DNA of 64,000 bases from Nakataea oryzae (Eukaryota; Ascomycota; Sordariomycetes; Magnaporthales; Magnaporthaceae): positions 1 through 64,000 of the forward strand of contig PYSQ01000130.1 of NCBI GenBank assembly GCA_003049435.1, written 5' to 3'. A model generated the notes under the pieces. That model saw only the letters and a program-made list of their open reading frames with translations, was not told the origin of the DNA and did not search any database. Positions within the stretch are counted from its first letter, which is position 1. Each line of letters begins with the position of its first letter. Below, piece after piece: positions 1 through 11,700 of the stretch. Both the position numbers and the translations under genes were made by a program.

Positions 1-356
1 GTGCGTAGCGGCGTCACTTTGGTCGGCAGCCATGACATGACATCTCTCCAAGTCAAGAATGATCCATTGAAACTTACTTTTACTTTGAAAGCCCCCACCC
101 GTTTTCCTGGGAGCCCCACCCGGGCGGACCCCTGCAGCCCATGTGGGGCCGCGCGGTATTTTTTTCGCTAAAGAGGGAGGGGTGGTGCGGCAGAAGTGGA
201 CCCCCACGAATTGCCTTTTCCGGCACACGAAGAGCCCTGCCCTCCTGCCAAGATGGCAAACCCCAGGCGCTTATTGAGTTTGGCTTTTGCAGCGCAGGAT
301 GCCAAGATGAGATAGATTGCCATGCATGTGCCAGCCGGGGTGGTGAGCCTTGAGCA
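1..356. other. Window edge, no gene seen
   Basis: I see no supported coding sequence here. Short ORFs on both strands are GC-driven shadows or run into the 3' end of the P450. This is probably the 3' flank of the P450 that ends at 357. Confidence 0.5.
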
Positions 357-2358
357 TCACAGGGCCTCCAGCCGAAGCAATGCCTGCTTGGGGGACTGGA
401 AGATAGCCTCATCCGCCGCCCAGCTTTCTGCGTCCTCGTCCGGGTTGGCCAGAAACCTAAAGTTGAGCACAAGCATGACGACAAAGACGCGCAGATCCAG
501 CATCGCGAGTCGCCGCCCTGCAGTCAAAGAATCCCCGTTTTTTTTATTAGCACTCCACACTCCACATACGGTACAGCTCGGACTGCTCCAGCGGATGGCG
601 CAGTCAGTCGGGTGGAGGAGGAGCGGGAGGGGATACTCACCGAAGCAGCCGCGTGTCCCGTGCGAAAAGACCAGGGTCGGCAGGGCCTCGGGGTCGAAGA
701 CGTCGCGGTCCCCGTCTCGGTACAGCCATCGCCGGGGTTCAAAGGCCTGCAGGTCCTCGCCGCTCGGCCCCTCGATGCCGCCCCGCCGGCGGCCCTTCTG
801 GGCCTCGCGGCAGCTCTCGCTCCGCAGGGCCTCGTCGACGGGGATGGGCCGCCTGAGCACGCGGGTGTTGAGGACGAGCTCGGTGCCCGCCGGCACGCGC
901 TGGCCCAGCACCCGCGTGTCGGCAACGGCCCGCCGCACCACGGAGCCGGCCGTGTTGGCCAGGCGGAGCGTCTCGTGCAAAAAGGCGTCCAGGTAGGGTA
1001 TCTCCTTGCTCGCGATGTCCTGGGCCGGCGGCGGCGGGGCGGGCCCGGGTCCCGAGTCAGCAGCAGCAGGAGGCGGGTAGAGGGCGCTTTGCAGGGCGCT
1101 GCGCAGCTCGTCCTGCACGCCTTGGTGTCTTGACAGCAGCTTGACACACCACGCCAGGGTGAAGGCGGTCGAGTCGATGCCCTGCAGCTCGCCCCGTTGT
1201 AAGCATGAGTTAGCTTTGTGACATGGCAGCTAGCGTTGCAGCGATGTGGTGTATGGCTGCCCAATAAGCAAGCGGGACAAAAAAGGTGAAACTCACCGCG
1301 ATCATGAAAAGCATCAGCTCCTGCTCGATATTGCTCGGTCTCGGCGAGTTACCCTTCTTGGAGGCCAGCAGCTCCCGCCTCAGGACGCGGTCCATGGCGC
1401 ACCTCTCCTCCGCGTCCGACTCAGCCCCCTTGCCCATGCCTTGGAAGCGGTGACGGGCCGCGGCGACCAGGCTCGCCATCTCGTCGTCCATGCACCTCTT
1501 GACTCGGCGGTACGCGGGCGTGAACTTGACCAGCTTCAGCCTCCACCACGCGGACCCGCTGCGCACGTAGTCGCTCTCGCTCTCGAGGAAGCCCGTGACG
1601 CCGAAGAACATGTCGCGGGACCGCTGGGCGGCCTTGCCCAGCTGGCCAGGGCCCTCGCCGTCGGCTGCGGCGGCGGCGGCGACGACCGGGGCCCCCGACA
1701 TAGACGCGAGCTTGTCGCCCTGCACGCCCAGGTCGCTTCCCAGGACCACGGCCCACATGAGGTCCATGGTGGCGTCGAGGAGGTCGGGCTGGGCCTCGAA
1801 GGGGCCGCCCGCGGCGGCCCTGAGGCGCCAGACGTCGGCCAGGCGGGCGGCGGCCCTGCAGGCGTGCGGCGCGACTACCCTGTTGAGGAAGTCGGACGTG
1901 ATGGAGTCGGCCCACAGCTTCTTCTGCGCCTTGAGCTCGGGCGTCGTGAAGAGCGCGATGCTGGCCCTGGGCAGCAGCGACTCGAAGAAGGCCGTGGTCA
2001 TGGCCGAGCGGTCAAACTCCCTGCCGCGGCGCCGCAGTATGTCCTCGACCTCGCGCGGGTCGTCGACGGTGAGGATGGTGCCCGGCACGAAGCCCGGGGT
2101 CAGGAGCTGCGCGATGGGCGACTGGCTGGGCCCGCGGTTGACCACGGCGAAGGTGGCCTCGCTCCTGGTGCAGCCCGTCTCGGCCGCGTAGGCGTCCACA
2201 GCGGGGAGGTCCCCGAAAACATGCTTTGCGTGGCGAGCGTTGTGCGGAACGTCTGCGAGCACGCGGGGGTAGAGTTTGGTCACGGCAAGTCGGTAGACGA
2301 ACCATGCCGCAAGAACCAAGAGCAAGACGGCGGGGAGTGTGGGCGGCGGCAAAAACAT
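357..2358 (-). CDS. Cytochrome P450 monooxygenase (cluster tailoring enzyme)
   Basis: Heme-thiolate monooxygenase, ER-anchored, expected to hydroxylate or oxidise the product of the neighbouring synthetase. Exons are 2358-1297, 1181-641 and 517-357. Both introns (1182-1296 and 518-640) have GTGAGT donors and CAG acceptors, and the phases join exactly to give 587 residues. An N-terminal hydrophobic anchor (LLLVLAAWFVYRLAV) is followed by the I-helix motif AGIDST, which is created across the first splice. The K-helix ETLR, a PERF-like FEPRRW and the heme loop FSHGTRGCFG, split by the second intron, come next. The FSHGTRGCFG form resembles the CYP7/CYP8-like group of fungal P450s. Its substrate cannot be read from sequence. 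A TATATAAA box lies about 123 bases upstream of the ATG. Confidence 0.88.
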
Positions 2359-2699
2359 GTTGGTATCGCTTGCGGAATCGAATCTTGTGGCAAATCAACG
2401 GGTATGAAGGCAATCTTGGAGCTTTTTTTTCTTCTTGTGTTTGTTTGTTAGGACTATCTGATGGAGGGCGACCATGGCCATTTATATAAGTGTATGTTCG
2501 TAGCAGTCACGTGCTCTCCCAGGATGATCGCCTTGTTAGACAACGCACCCGTCAAGAGCTGGCCATAGAGCAATCTATAATTGTTCGCATCTTTATAGCG
2601 GACAAGCTTGGAGACGGCAAACCAAGCACCATTTGCCCTGTTGCAGCCAAGCGGACACTTCCGCCTGGCATCTGCAGAGCCGCGCAAAAAGAATGGCGC
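2359..2699. other. P450 promoter / dioxygenase 3' flank
   Basis: Intergenic stretch between two minus-strand genes. It holds the P450 promoter and presumably the 3' end of the oxygenase transcript. No gene is seen. Confidence 0.6.
2481..2488 (-). promoter_or_regulatory. TATA box of the P450
   Basis: TATATAAA on the minus strand, about 123 bases upstream of the P450 start codon, at a usual distance for a regulated fungal gene. This is inferred from sequence and spacing only. Confidence 0.5.
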
Positions 2700-3680
2700 C
2701 TAGCCGTAAAGCATCTGAGTCCTCCGCTTGTGCCACTCTAGGGCCGAAATGTCCTCAAACTTGGCCGGCCGGTCCTGCGTGACAAAGTGCGGCAGCGGGC
2801 CCGCGGACGTCTGCCGGTTGGCCTTGCAGAAGAAGGCGCACGAGAAGCGCTCGGGCACCATGTCCCTCTTCTCGTCGTAGGGCAGCGTCACCCGGTGCAG
2901 GCCGGCGCGGATGACGCCGTTGGTCCAGCGCTCGAGCGTGTCGCTGGCGTTGACCACCATCTCCATGGGCTCGCCCGGCGGGGTGGGCGCGACGGGCAGG
3001 AAGGTGCCGGGCCGGCGCCGGTCCTCGAGCTCGAGCCCGCCGACGCCGTCCTGGAAGAGGAGCGTGATGATGCCGTAGTCGGTGTGCGGCCATATGCGCT
3101 TGGTGAAGCCCTCGGCCAGCGTGCGCGACTCGATGGCCGGGTAGCGGTTCAGGCAGATCTCGCTGGCGTCCTCGCGGCACCGCTCGACCAGCACGCCCGG
3201 CGACAGGCCGAGCCCCATCTCCATGGCCGCCATGAGCTCGAGCGCCAGCCCCCGGCACGTCACAAAGTGCTCGGCTATCCTGTCGCGGAAGCCGGGCACG
3301 TCGCGCTCGTCCGGCCAGAGGTTGGCGAACTGCGAGTCGTTGGGCGGGCCGGCCTCGAAGTGCTCCTGTTGGGGGTTTGCCGTGCATGTTAGCCCACGCT
3401 CGTTGCAGTCCCGACTGGGACCTTCCTATGGTCCCGTATACCGCGGGCATTTTGGGTCTCGACTTACCCGAGCATCGTTTAGCTTGCTGACGTCGTCAAA
3501 GCCCTCGTAGTTCTCCTTCCTCGTCTTGTACACCAAGTCTGCGCCCTGTCCGCTCCAGCCACGCTGGGGGTTGGGCCCTGGAACGCAGGCAACCTGTTGC
3601 TTGATGTGTTCTGGAAGATAGAAGAATCTCCGCTCCTACATGCCAGCCAGAAAAGCCGTCGGTTAGAGCATATGGGAAGG

Positions 3681-3764
<84 letters not shown>

Positions 3765-3991
3765 CTTGAAGAACGCGAAGAACAACGCGAAGAACAACGC
3801 CTATATCTTACCGCGTCCATCACAGCAGCAACGGCCTCGTCCGAGATGCCATGGTTTTTGAGCTTGAAAAAGCCCCAGTCCAAGAGCGACTGGACCATGG
3901 CCTGCCCGAACTGGCGTCTCTCCTCTTCTGTCCCGTAGGCAAACTTGGCATAATCAAGCTTGGGGATGGCGGCGGCCACAATGGGAGCCAT
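2700..3991 (-). CDS. 2-oxoglutarate/Fe(II)-dependent oxygenase (isopenicillin N synthase-like)
   Basis: Non-heme iron dioxygenase of the DIOX_N plus 2OG-FeII_Oxy type, likely a tailoring enzyme of the cluster. Exons are 3991-3812, 3635-3468 and 3365-2700, all in phase 0, for 337 residues, the usual length for the family. The start at 3991 opens with IPKLDYAKF, typical of the DIOX_N entry. An in-frame upstream ATG at 4102 adds an atypical N-terminus. The iron triad is H210 and D212 (in WPHTDYG) and H273 (in AGLHRVT). R289 and S291 (RFS) form the usual RxS contact with 2-oxoglutarate. The first intron (3636-3811) carries a 38-unit CT microsatellite on the sense strand. It shares an intergenic promoter region with the divergent methyltransferase gene. 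The substrate is unknown. Confidence 0.88.
3683..3758. repeat. (AG)38 dinucleotide microsatellite in an intron
   Basis: An uninterrupted 76-base AG repeat inside intron 1 of the 2OG oxygenase. In transcript sense it is a (CT)38 pyrimidine tract ending 47 bases before the acceptor at 3636. Length polymorphism is expected. Confidence 0.95.
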
Positions 3992-4680
3992 GGTGGTGGA
4001 TGCGAAAGTCAAGAATAGCTCAGGTTCGGGCTCAAAAAACTCAGCGGCGCAGTGCTTAGCATGCACTTGTTGGGCGGGTAGGTACTCGCGGCAGGTGCTC
4101 AAGGGCCAAGGAGGTGTGGTGCGGTCGCTGTACCAGTAGGGGCGGACGCTGTTGCCGTGTTAAACGCCAGGACGGACAGGGGTGCCAGCTGGAGGCGCAC
4201 AGAGCGCGTATAGGGTGCCAATGGCCGACTGATTAAGTTGGCTCTGACTCGGGATGGCTTTCCAAGTTTCTCGCACGCCCATGACCCCCGATGGACCAGG
4301 GGGAGCGCCCTGTCTTGTCTACGACAGCATGCAAGTGCCAGTGCCCAGACGTGTGATGCCGCCGAGTCACTGCCTCTTCTGACACTGAGGCCGGGGCTTG
4401 CAAGGCGGGCTCGGCCATTCCACAATCACACCATCTTACCACACCGAGTGCCGGCCCAGGTACGGGTACCCAACACGCGCGCCTGGGTACCTGGCTTTGC
4501 AGGTACGTCTTCGTACCCGGCATTGGCCTACCTCTCTATAAATCGCGAGGCAGACCTCAAGCATCGCCTCGACAACCTGCCCTCACAGACGGCACTCCCG
4601 TCTCAGCGTCTTTACATCTCTCAGATCACCGCCTCTGCCCTCAAGCTGCCCTCTCCACTGCTGCGCAAAGACCGTCAACA
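3992..4680. promoter_or_regulatory. Divergent promoter region (2OG oxygenase / O-methyltransferase)
   Basis: About 690 bases between divergently transcribed tailoring genes. The plus side has a TATAAAT box at 4537-4543, 138 bases upstream of the methyltransferase ATG. The stretch 4430-4520 contains several GGTAC/GTACC palindromic words, including clustered GGGTACC, which could be regulator sites. No coding sequence is supported. Confidence 0.55.
4537..4543 (+). promoter_or_regulatory. TATA box of the O-methyltransferase
   Basis: TATAAAT lies 138 bases upstream of the ATG at 4681 and is followed by a CT-rich leader. Assigned by motif and spacing. Confidence 0.55.
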
Positions 4681-6072
4681 ATGGCGACTGCAACGCTGAC
4701 CCAGAACATCCACAACATCCTGGCCACTCCCGACGCGCTGGCCCGATTAAGGCAGGACGATGCCGAGCGGCGCCGCCTCCTCGCGGCGGCCACCAAGCTG
4801 AGCCTGGCGCTCGAGAGCCAGGGCGACAGCGTCAACCGCATCAGGCAGACGCCCCTGCAACTGTCCATGGCCAAGCTGGGCGTCGACAAGCACGTCTTTG
4901 AGATCCTCGCCGCGTCCAGCAAGCCCCTCAGCACCGAGGAGCTTGCCGACAAGGCGGGCATCGACGCTGTCATGCTGAAGCGCATCCTCCGCTACTGGGA
5001 GTCCCTCGGCACCGTCTCCCAGCCCGCCGTCGGGCAGTGGGCGGCCAACAACGTCACCGAGGCCTTGGCTTCGGCGCAGGGGCGGACCGCCATCAACCAC
5101 AAGTTGAGTCTGCCAAGCTGGCCATTCCACCTTTGGCAGCGAGCAGGAGAGAGCTAACACAGAAGCACACGCACACAAAAAAACCAGCTTCAACTTCAAG
5201 GCTCCCGTCTTCATGGTGGTGCCGGAGTACTTCAAGACGCACGGCTACAACCTCATCAAGGACATATACGACTCCCCCTTCCAGCTCGGGCACAACACCA
5301 AGCTCGACCCGTGGGCATGGGGCAAGGAGAGGCCGGAGCGGTACGAGGACTTTCTGGCCTGGATGGAGCACGCCCGCGACGGCGACCCCTCCTTCCTCGA
5401 CTCCATGAGCCTCGACCGCTTCTTCAAGGGCAGCACCAAGGACACGCTCCTCTTTGTCGATGTAAGCGGCAGCCGGGGCTTCGTCACAAGCGAGGTGGCC
5501 AGGCGCTACGGCCACCTCCCCGGTCGAATCTTCCTCCAGGACCAGCCCCACATCATCGAAAAGGTCCGGGAAGACCCCATCCCCGGCTACAAGGCAGACA
5601 GGATCGAGACACAGGGCCACGACTTCTTCACCGGCCCGACCCCTCTCAAGGGTGAGCCATGACTCCGTTGCAAGCATGAGCCTTGTGCGACTCGTGAACC
5701 TCCCCCCGCTGCCAAAAGCTAATCGTATGCGTGCTCCAATCCACTCCCCTGCCAGGCGCCCGAGTCTACTACCTCCGCAACATCCTCCACGACTGGTCTG
5801 ACGAGAAGTGCCTCGAGATCCTGGCCAGCGTCATCCCTTCGATGACGAAGGGCGAGTCGGTAATGCTGGTGGACGATGTCGTGCTGCCGGAAAAGGACGC
5901 CCCCTGGCGCGGCACCCAGCTCGACATCGAGATGCTGGTGCACCTGGCCGGCGCCGAGCGAACCGTGTCCGAATGGACGCGGCTGCTCGAGGCGGCCGGG
6001 CTCCAGGTCGACAAGATCACCCCCTACTTTGAGGCGCGTGGAGATAGCATCATCGAGGCGCGACTCAGATAA
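4681..6072 (+). CDS. SAM-dependent O-methyltransferase (fungal class I, plant-type fold)
   Basis: Transfers a methyl group from S-adenosylmethionine to a hydroxyl of a small molecule, and is likely a tailoring step of the cluster. Exons are 4681-5102, 5188-5651 and 5756-6072, giving 400 residues, normal for the family. The first intron uses a weak donor (GTTGAG), but phase and homology-like continuity (NFNFKAPVF) support it. The N-terminal part is the winged-helix dimerisation region. The SAM loop near residues 232-238 reads DVSGSRG instead of the usual DVGGGxG. The catalytic His is H307 in RNILHDWSDEK. The fold-typical AERTVSEWTRLLEAAG stretch lies near the C-terminus. A TATA box sits upstream. 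The altered glycine loop may lower SAM affinity. Confidence 0.9.
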
Positions 6073-6548
6073 GGCCAGCATTCAAGCTCGATCACTGGAT
6101 CCTGCGCGGGGAGAGGGGGCCGTTCAAACCATGGTTTGGGTGACCGGGGGTAAGAGGCTCCATTGAATACCTGGTAGACTTCTGCATCGTCAAGGGTACA
6201 CTGCTGTCACCGATCAAAACATTAAGCATATTTTCTATCATCTCGTCTCCTCAAATCTTGCTTGTCAAAGCCCTGCGCAGTCGTAATGGCAGGGGGTTGC
6301 CCTCCATGTGCGTGGCAAACTGGTTCAGCCAAGTCTGGCGGGCCGCAAATCAAAATATTATTTTTGAGTTGGGCGGAAAAGTATCGTGATGCATCTGCAG
6401 GAAGCCCCTGGCCCGAGCGAGATTGCTATGCGGCATCGCAGCAGGCGGCGTGGACTACACCGAGTTCCCGAGCTAGAAAACCACACACCACCCCCCCAAA
6501 AAAATGCAGCTCGGCCTTGGAAGTAAGAAAGCGTTACAGACAGATGCA
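6073..6548. other. Intergenic region before the MFS gene
   Basis: Methyltransferase 3' flank and MFS promoter. An in-frame ATG at 6504 would extend the transporter by 15 residues. No other gene is seen. Confidence 0.5.
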
Positions 6549-8510
6549 ATGGGCGATAGGCGGCAGGACACGATGCCACCAGGCTTGGGCGACAGTTCAC
6601 GTCATGAGGAGACGGGCAGCGACCAAGACTTGAAGCATGAAGATGCCGGCAAAGAGTCGGGCGACGCCACCGCGCCAGCGTGCTCGTCCGAGGACGACGG
6701 GAAGGAAAAGTCCTCGGGGGCCAAGCTGTTCATGACCATGGCCGCGCTCACCACGGTCTCTTTCTTAACGCTAATGGACACCTCCATCATGACTGTTGCC
6801 ATTCCTGTCTGTACTCTGTCCCTTCCTTCCCCCCGCCTTTCCCTCTTCTTAACCGGTCCCTCTTTCTCCTCATCCAGCCCGGCGAGGGTGACGCACTGCT
6901 GACAAGGGCCGGGTGCAGAAAATCACAGACGAGTTCCACTCGCTGCACGACCTCGGCTGGTATGGCAGCGCCTATTTGCTGGCCAACGCGGCCGTGCAGC
7001 TGCTGAGCGGCAAGTTGTACAACCGCTTCCCCCTCAAGTGGACCTACTGCGTCTTCCTGCTCTTCTTCCTGCTCGGATCCCTGCTCTGCGCCGTGGCCAC
7101 GTCCTCGCAGATGCTGATCGGCGGGCGAGCCGTGGCCGGCACGGGCTCGGCCGGGCTGGTCAACGGCTCCATGACCATCGTGGCCACGACGGTGCCGCTG
7201 CCCAGGCGGCCCGCCATGATGGGCCTGCTGATGGGGCTGTCGCAGCTGGGCATCGTGCTGGGCCCGCTCGTCGGCGGCGCCGTGACCGAGTTCACGACGT
7301 GGCGCTGGTGCTTCTACGTCAACCTGCCCGTCGGCGTCGCGCTGGCCCTGTGCGTCGCCGCCCTCGCCATCCCCGAGCAGGTGCCCAAGCCGTCCCTGTT
7401 CGTCGCCCTCGCAGACGTCCACCAGCGGCTCGACCTCGTTGGCTTCGCCCTCTTCTCGGGCGCCGCCGCCCAGCTGCTGCTGGCGCTGCAGTACGCCGGG
7501 AGCAGGCACGCGTGGGGGTCGCCCACCGTCGTCGGCCTGCTCGCCGGCTCGGCCACAACCTACGCCGTCTGGGCGGCGTGGAACAGGCGGCTGGGGGAGG
7601 ACGCGCTGCTGCCGACGGCCATGCTCGGGACGCGGGCCGTCTGGGCCACCTCGCTGACGCAGACGCTGATCGTGGCCTCCTTCTTCATCACGGCCTACTA
7701 CCTGCCCGTCTACTTCCAGGCCGTCAAGGACACCTCGCCCATGATTTCCGGCGTCGACATGCTCCCCAACATCTCGGCCCAGGTTTTTGGCCTGATCGGC
7801 GGAGGGACGCTGAATGAGTGATGCGCCGCGCGTCCCCCCTGTTTTTCTTGCTGCTGCTGGCTGATCAACCTCCCCTCCCGTCTTCTCAATGCCACTACAG
7901 CGGCTGGGCTCACCGGCTCCGTTTGCGGTCGTTGGCAGCTCGCTCGCCACCGTCGGCACCGGCCTCCTCACTCTCCTGACCCCGACGACCCCGACGGCGC
8001 AGTGGGCGGGGTTCGAGGTTCTCGCGGGCCTGGGTCGTGGCCTTGCCATGCAGGCTGTACGTGCCAACCATGCAACCCTGACTCTCAACCCTGCCACAGG
8101 AGTCCCACCTGTTTCTCCGCCCGCCCCCGGCTAACACAAGCTTTTTCCTCACCGCTTAGCCCGTGGTATCCCTGCAAGCCCAGGTGCCGCTGCACCAGCT
8201 CTCAGCGGCCACATCGGCGCTAATGTTCAGTCAGATGATGGGCAACTCAATCTTTCTCGCCATCGCCAACGCCATCTTCGCCAACAGCCTATCCAGCACC
8301 ATGCCCCGGCTCGCGCCGGGCGTGGACGCCGACCGTGTCATCGCGGCCGGCGCCACGGGGTTTCGCCAGTTCGTCCCCGCCGATCAGATGTCGGGCGTTC
8401 TCGATGCCTACGCCCAGAGCAACAGCCGGGTGTTCTACTTGGCAGTCGCGATAGGGGGCATGGCTGTCGTCAGCTGCACGTTGATGGGGTGGCAGCAACC
8501 CCCTGACTAG
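6549..8510 (+). CDS. MFS exporter, DHA2 (14-spanner) family, with an unresolved frame break
   Basis: Proton-coupled drug/metabolite efflux pump, probably the exporter of the cluster product. Exons are 6549-6806, 6919-7817, 7901-8056 and 8160-8510, about 555 residues. The N-terminal cytosolic tail is acidic, then TM1 contains FLTLMDTSIMTVAIP. The 14-spanner signature GPLVGGAVTEFTTWRWCFYV is present, as are SGVDMLP and a C-terminal AQVPLHQLSAATSALMF. Intron 1 has an unusual GTCTGT donor. Introns 1 and 3 keep phase 0, but exon 2 at 7817 leaves two bases while exon 3 at 7901 starts in phase 0. No canonical acceptor repairs this without losing conserved TM residues (a phase-0 GTTTTT donor at 7783 would delete about 11). 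The start at 6504 is an alternative. Confidence 0.82.
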
Positions 8511-8712
8511 GTCTAAGAACTAGCAGTGGCTCCGAGCTTGAGCTTGCGCCTACTTGTGTCAGTCACGACGACTGAAAAGGTTGCATCGGGGCCATAGTAT
8601 CACGTTGCGGCCGTAGACGGCGTCGATGGTAGATATCTCGGATTGCATTTTCGGAGCCCACAGAGGTCGTCCAGCGTATCTTGCCTAGCCAGCTGTCTGA
8701 CGCCTCGACGCC

Positions 8713-11700
8713 ATGCATCTAACCAACGGCCATACCGCGTCAGAAGCCATCGAGAGCCTTAGCTACCTCACCAGCGACAGCAATGGTGCAGCCAGTAGAG
8801 ATGTCCCAGACCGGCTCCCGTTCACGGTGGAGATGTTCGAGGAGTCGGTATGCAAGTATCCCGACAACATAGCCCTGGTGTGCGCCCACCAGGCCCCAGA
8901 CCTCTACGGCATCCCAAGCGTCCCGAACCCCGGCCTGGAAGGGCTGGGGCAGCAGCGCCGCCCGTACCTGCGCTGGACGTTTCAGAGCCTCAAGTCCGGC
9001 GTCGACCGGCTCAGGGCCGGCCTCAGGCCTCTGGGCGTCGCGCGTGGCACGGCCGTCGTCACTCTTATGCCCAACTGCGCCGAATATGTCCTGGTGTGGT
9101 GGGCGGCGCGCCGTATGGGGCTGGTCATGGCGCCCCTGAACCCCCGCAACCTGTCCAACAAGGACGAGGTGGCGCACATGCTCGACATCATCGTCAAGGG
9201 GACAGGCGGGCGGCCCCCGATTCTGCTGGTATTTGACCAAGAGGTGCTGGAGGCGGAACCGCTGCGCGGCACTCCCTTCTCCGTCCAGATCGTCGTCTCG
9301 CCCGCGGGCCGCAACAAGGGCAGCCCGGGCGTCCTCTTGTCCGACCTCATGGCCAACGCAGGGGCGGGCGGCGGCGACGGCCAGGACGAGCAGCCTACCG
9401 ACGACGAGATCATGTTCACCAGCGGCTCGACCTCACGCCCCAAGCCGGTCAAGATCCAGCATCCGACCCTCACGCTCGGCATGTACAACTTCACCAGCAC
9501 CCCCGGCTGCGAGCGCCGGCCCGGCGACCTGTGGCTGGCCATGACGCCCAACAACCACGGCATGGGCCGGTCGGCAATCACGTCGTCCATGTGCTCGGGC
9601 GGCGGCACCGTGTACCCGGGCTTCTTCTTCGACGTCGCCGAGGCCGCCGACGTGCTCGTCATGGAGCGCTGCACCCACGCGGCCCTGGTCCCGACCCTGA
9701 TCAGGCTGCTCGGCGACGCCGTGGGCTCGCGGCTGCGCGACAGGGCCCAGGGTGGCGGCGGCGGCGGCGGCAGGAGGAGGGACAGCCTGCTGCGGACGGC
9801 GTTCCTCAGCGGCGCGCCCCCGACGCCCGCCGACCTCCAGACATGCAGCGACGTGTTCGGCATCGAGACCATCACGTCCATCTACGGCATGACCGAGGGC
9901 GCCGAGGCCAACACGGCCGGGCTGGCCGACTGGGCCAGCCTGGTCGGCGCCGACGGCACGCTGTCGGTCGGCACGCCGCGCAGCCGGGNGGCATCGAGAC
10001 CATCACGTCCATCTACGGCATGACCGAGGGCGCCGAGGCCAACACGGCCGGGCTGGCCGACTGGGCCAGCCTGGTCGGCGCCGACGGCACGCTGTCGGTC
10101 GGCACGCCGCGCAGCCGGGGCGCTGCGCTCAAGGTCTGCGCGCCCGGCGCCGCCGCCGCCGCGGGCCCGGGCCGGGGCCGACCGCTGCCCCGCGGCACGC
10201 CCGGCGAGATCCACTACTGCGGACCCGAGCGCCTGCCGAGCCCGACCGTGTACATGGACCGGCCCGACGCCGACGACTTTTGCTACGTCGACGAGCGAGG
10301 GCGGCGCTGGCTCGTGACGGGCGACATGGGCGTGGTGGGCGCCGACGACGGGCAGCTGCGCCTCGTCGGCTGGGCCAAGGACATGATCATCCGCGGCGGC
10401 GAGAACATGGCCCCCGCGGCCATCGAGGCGTGCCTGGCCGCCAACCCGGCCCTCGCGCGCCTGGCCGTCCAGGTCGTCGGCGCCCCGGACCCCGTGGCCG
10501 GCGAGGTGCCCGTGGCCGTCGTCGCGGCGCCGGCGCCGGACGTCAGGCGCCTGGCCAGGGAGCTGCACGACACGGTCGCCAGGGGCATGGGGCCCATGTT
10601 CGTGCCCGCCAAAATCCTGGCGCTCGAGACGCTCGGCCTGAAGGACTGGCCGCGCACGCTGACGGGTAAGATCAAGAGGGTCGAGGTCGCCGAGGTCGTT
10701 GCGAGGCATCTAAAGGCCAGCGAGCAAGAGTCGGAGTTCCCGAGAGACCGCGTGGCCACCGACGTCCTCGGCATCTGGGCTCAGTCGGTCGGGCTGGAGG
10801 AGGACAGCCTGTCCGTGGACCAGCCGATCGCCGAGTTCGCCGACAGCCTCACCATCGCCAGGGTCATACGCAGGATCAAGCGGACGATCGCCGGCTGTGG
10901 CGACCTCTCGCCCCAAGATATGCTTCGGGCCAAAACCATCAAGGAGCAAATGGGTCTTGTTGCAAGACTAGCGACCTTGAATGGGGACCCCGGGCACGCT
11001 CGGCGAGAAGACCCTGGCCCCACACAGAGAGGCAGCCCTCCTGTTGTTGAAGATATGGTACCTACCGACTTCTCTGCACCCACAGTCCTCTCCACAAAGA
11101 ACGGATCAGCTAACTTTGGGTGCAGGTCCACCTCACGGAGAATCCAAACTTACTGGACCAGACGAAGCAGCTGGTGGCCGAATCCATTGTCCGAGATGGG
11201 TTCGAGTGGGACGACGTGGAGGACGTCTTCCCAGTCCAGTGCTGCGTCAGCGACCTTGGCCGAAATGGTGTGGTTGACAGCGCCAGATTCCACATTGCCG
11301 ACGTGATGACGGGCGAGAAAGACGTCGAGGTATGGTGGGTTCCTAAGGTTTAAATCAGGGTGCAGGAAAGATGCTGAGACCTGCAACCACAACAGCGCGT
11401 GAAGCAAGCGGTGCAGACCATGCTATCCCACAACCGCATCCTCGCTTCCTATGTTGTGTGGGATAAGGACGGGCGTTTTGGTTTGGAGCCCGAACTGGCG
11501 CTCCACGTGACGCTCAGGCACAACGAGAAGCTATTCGACCGCGTGATACAGCCATCAGGGCCAGTCAAGTCTGTCCAGGCCCTGCAGGCCCTCGCGCTAA
11601 ACTGCCCCGAACCCACCCGATCCCTCCTTCACGGCATCCTGTTCCGTGCCCTCCTCTACAAGGTCGAGGAGACAGGGACCGTGGGGCTGCTATATATCGG

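Noticed and set aside
1246..2451. 401-codon plus-strand ORF over the P450
   Set aside because: It is the antisense shadow of the P450, which has all its family motifs in the minus frame.
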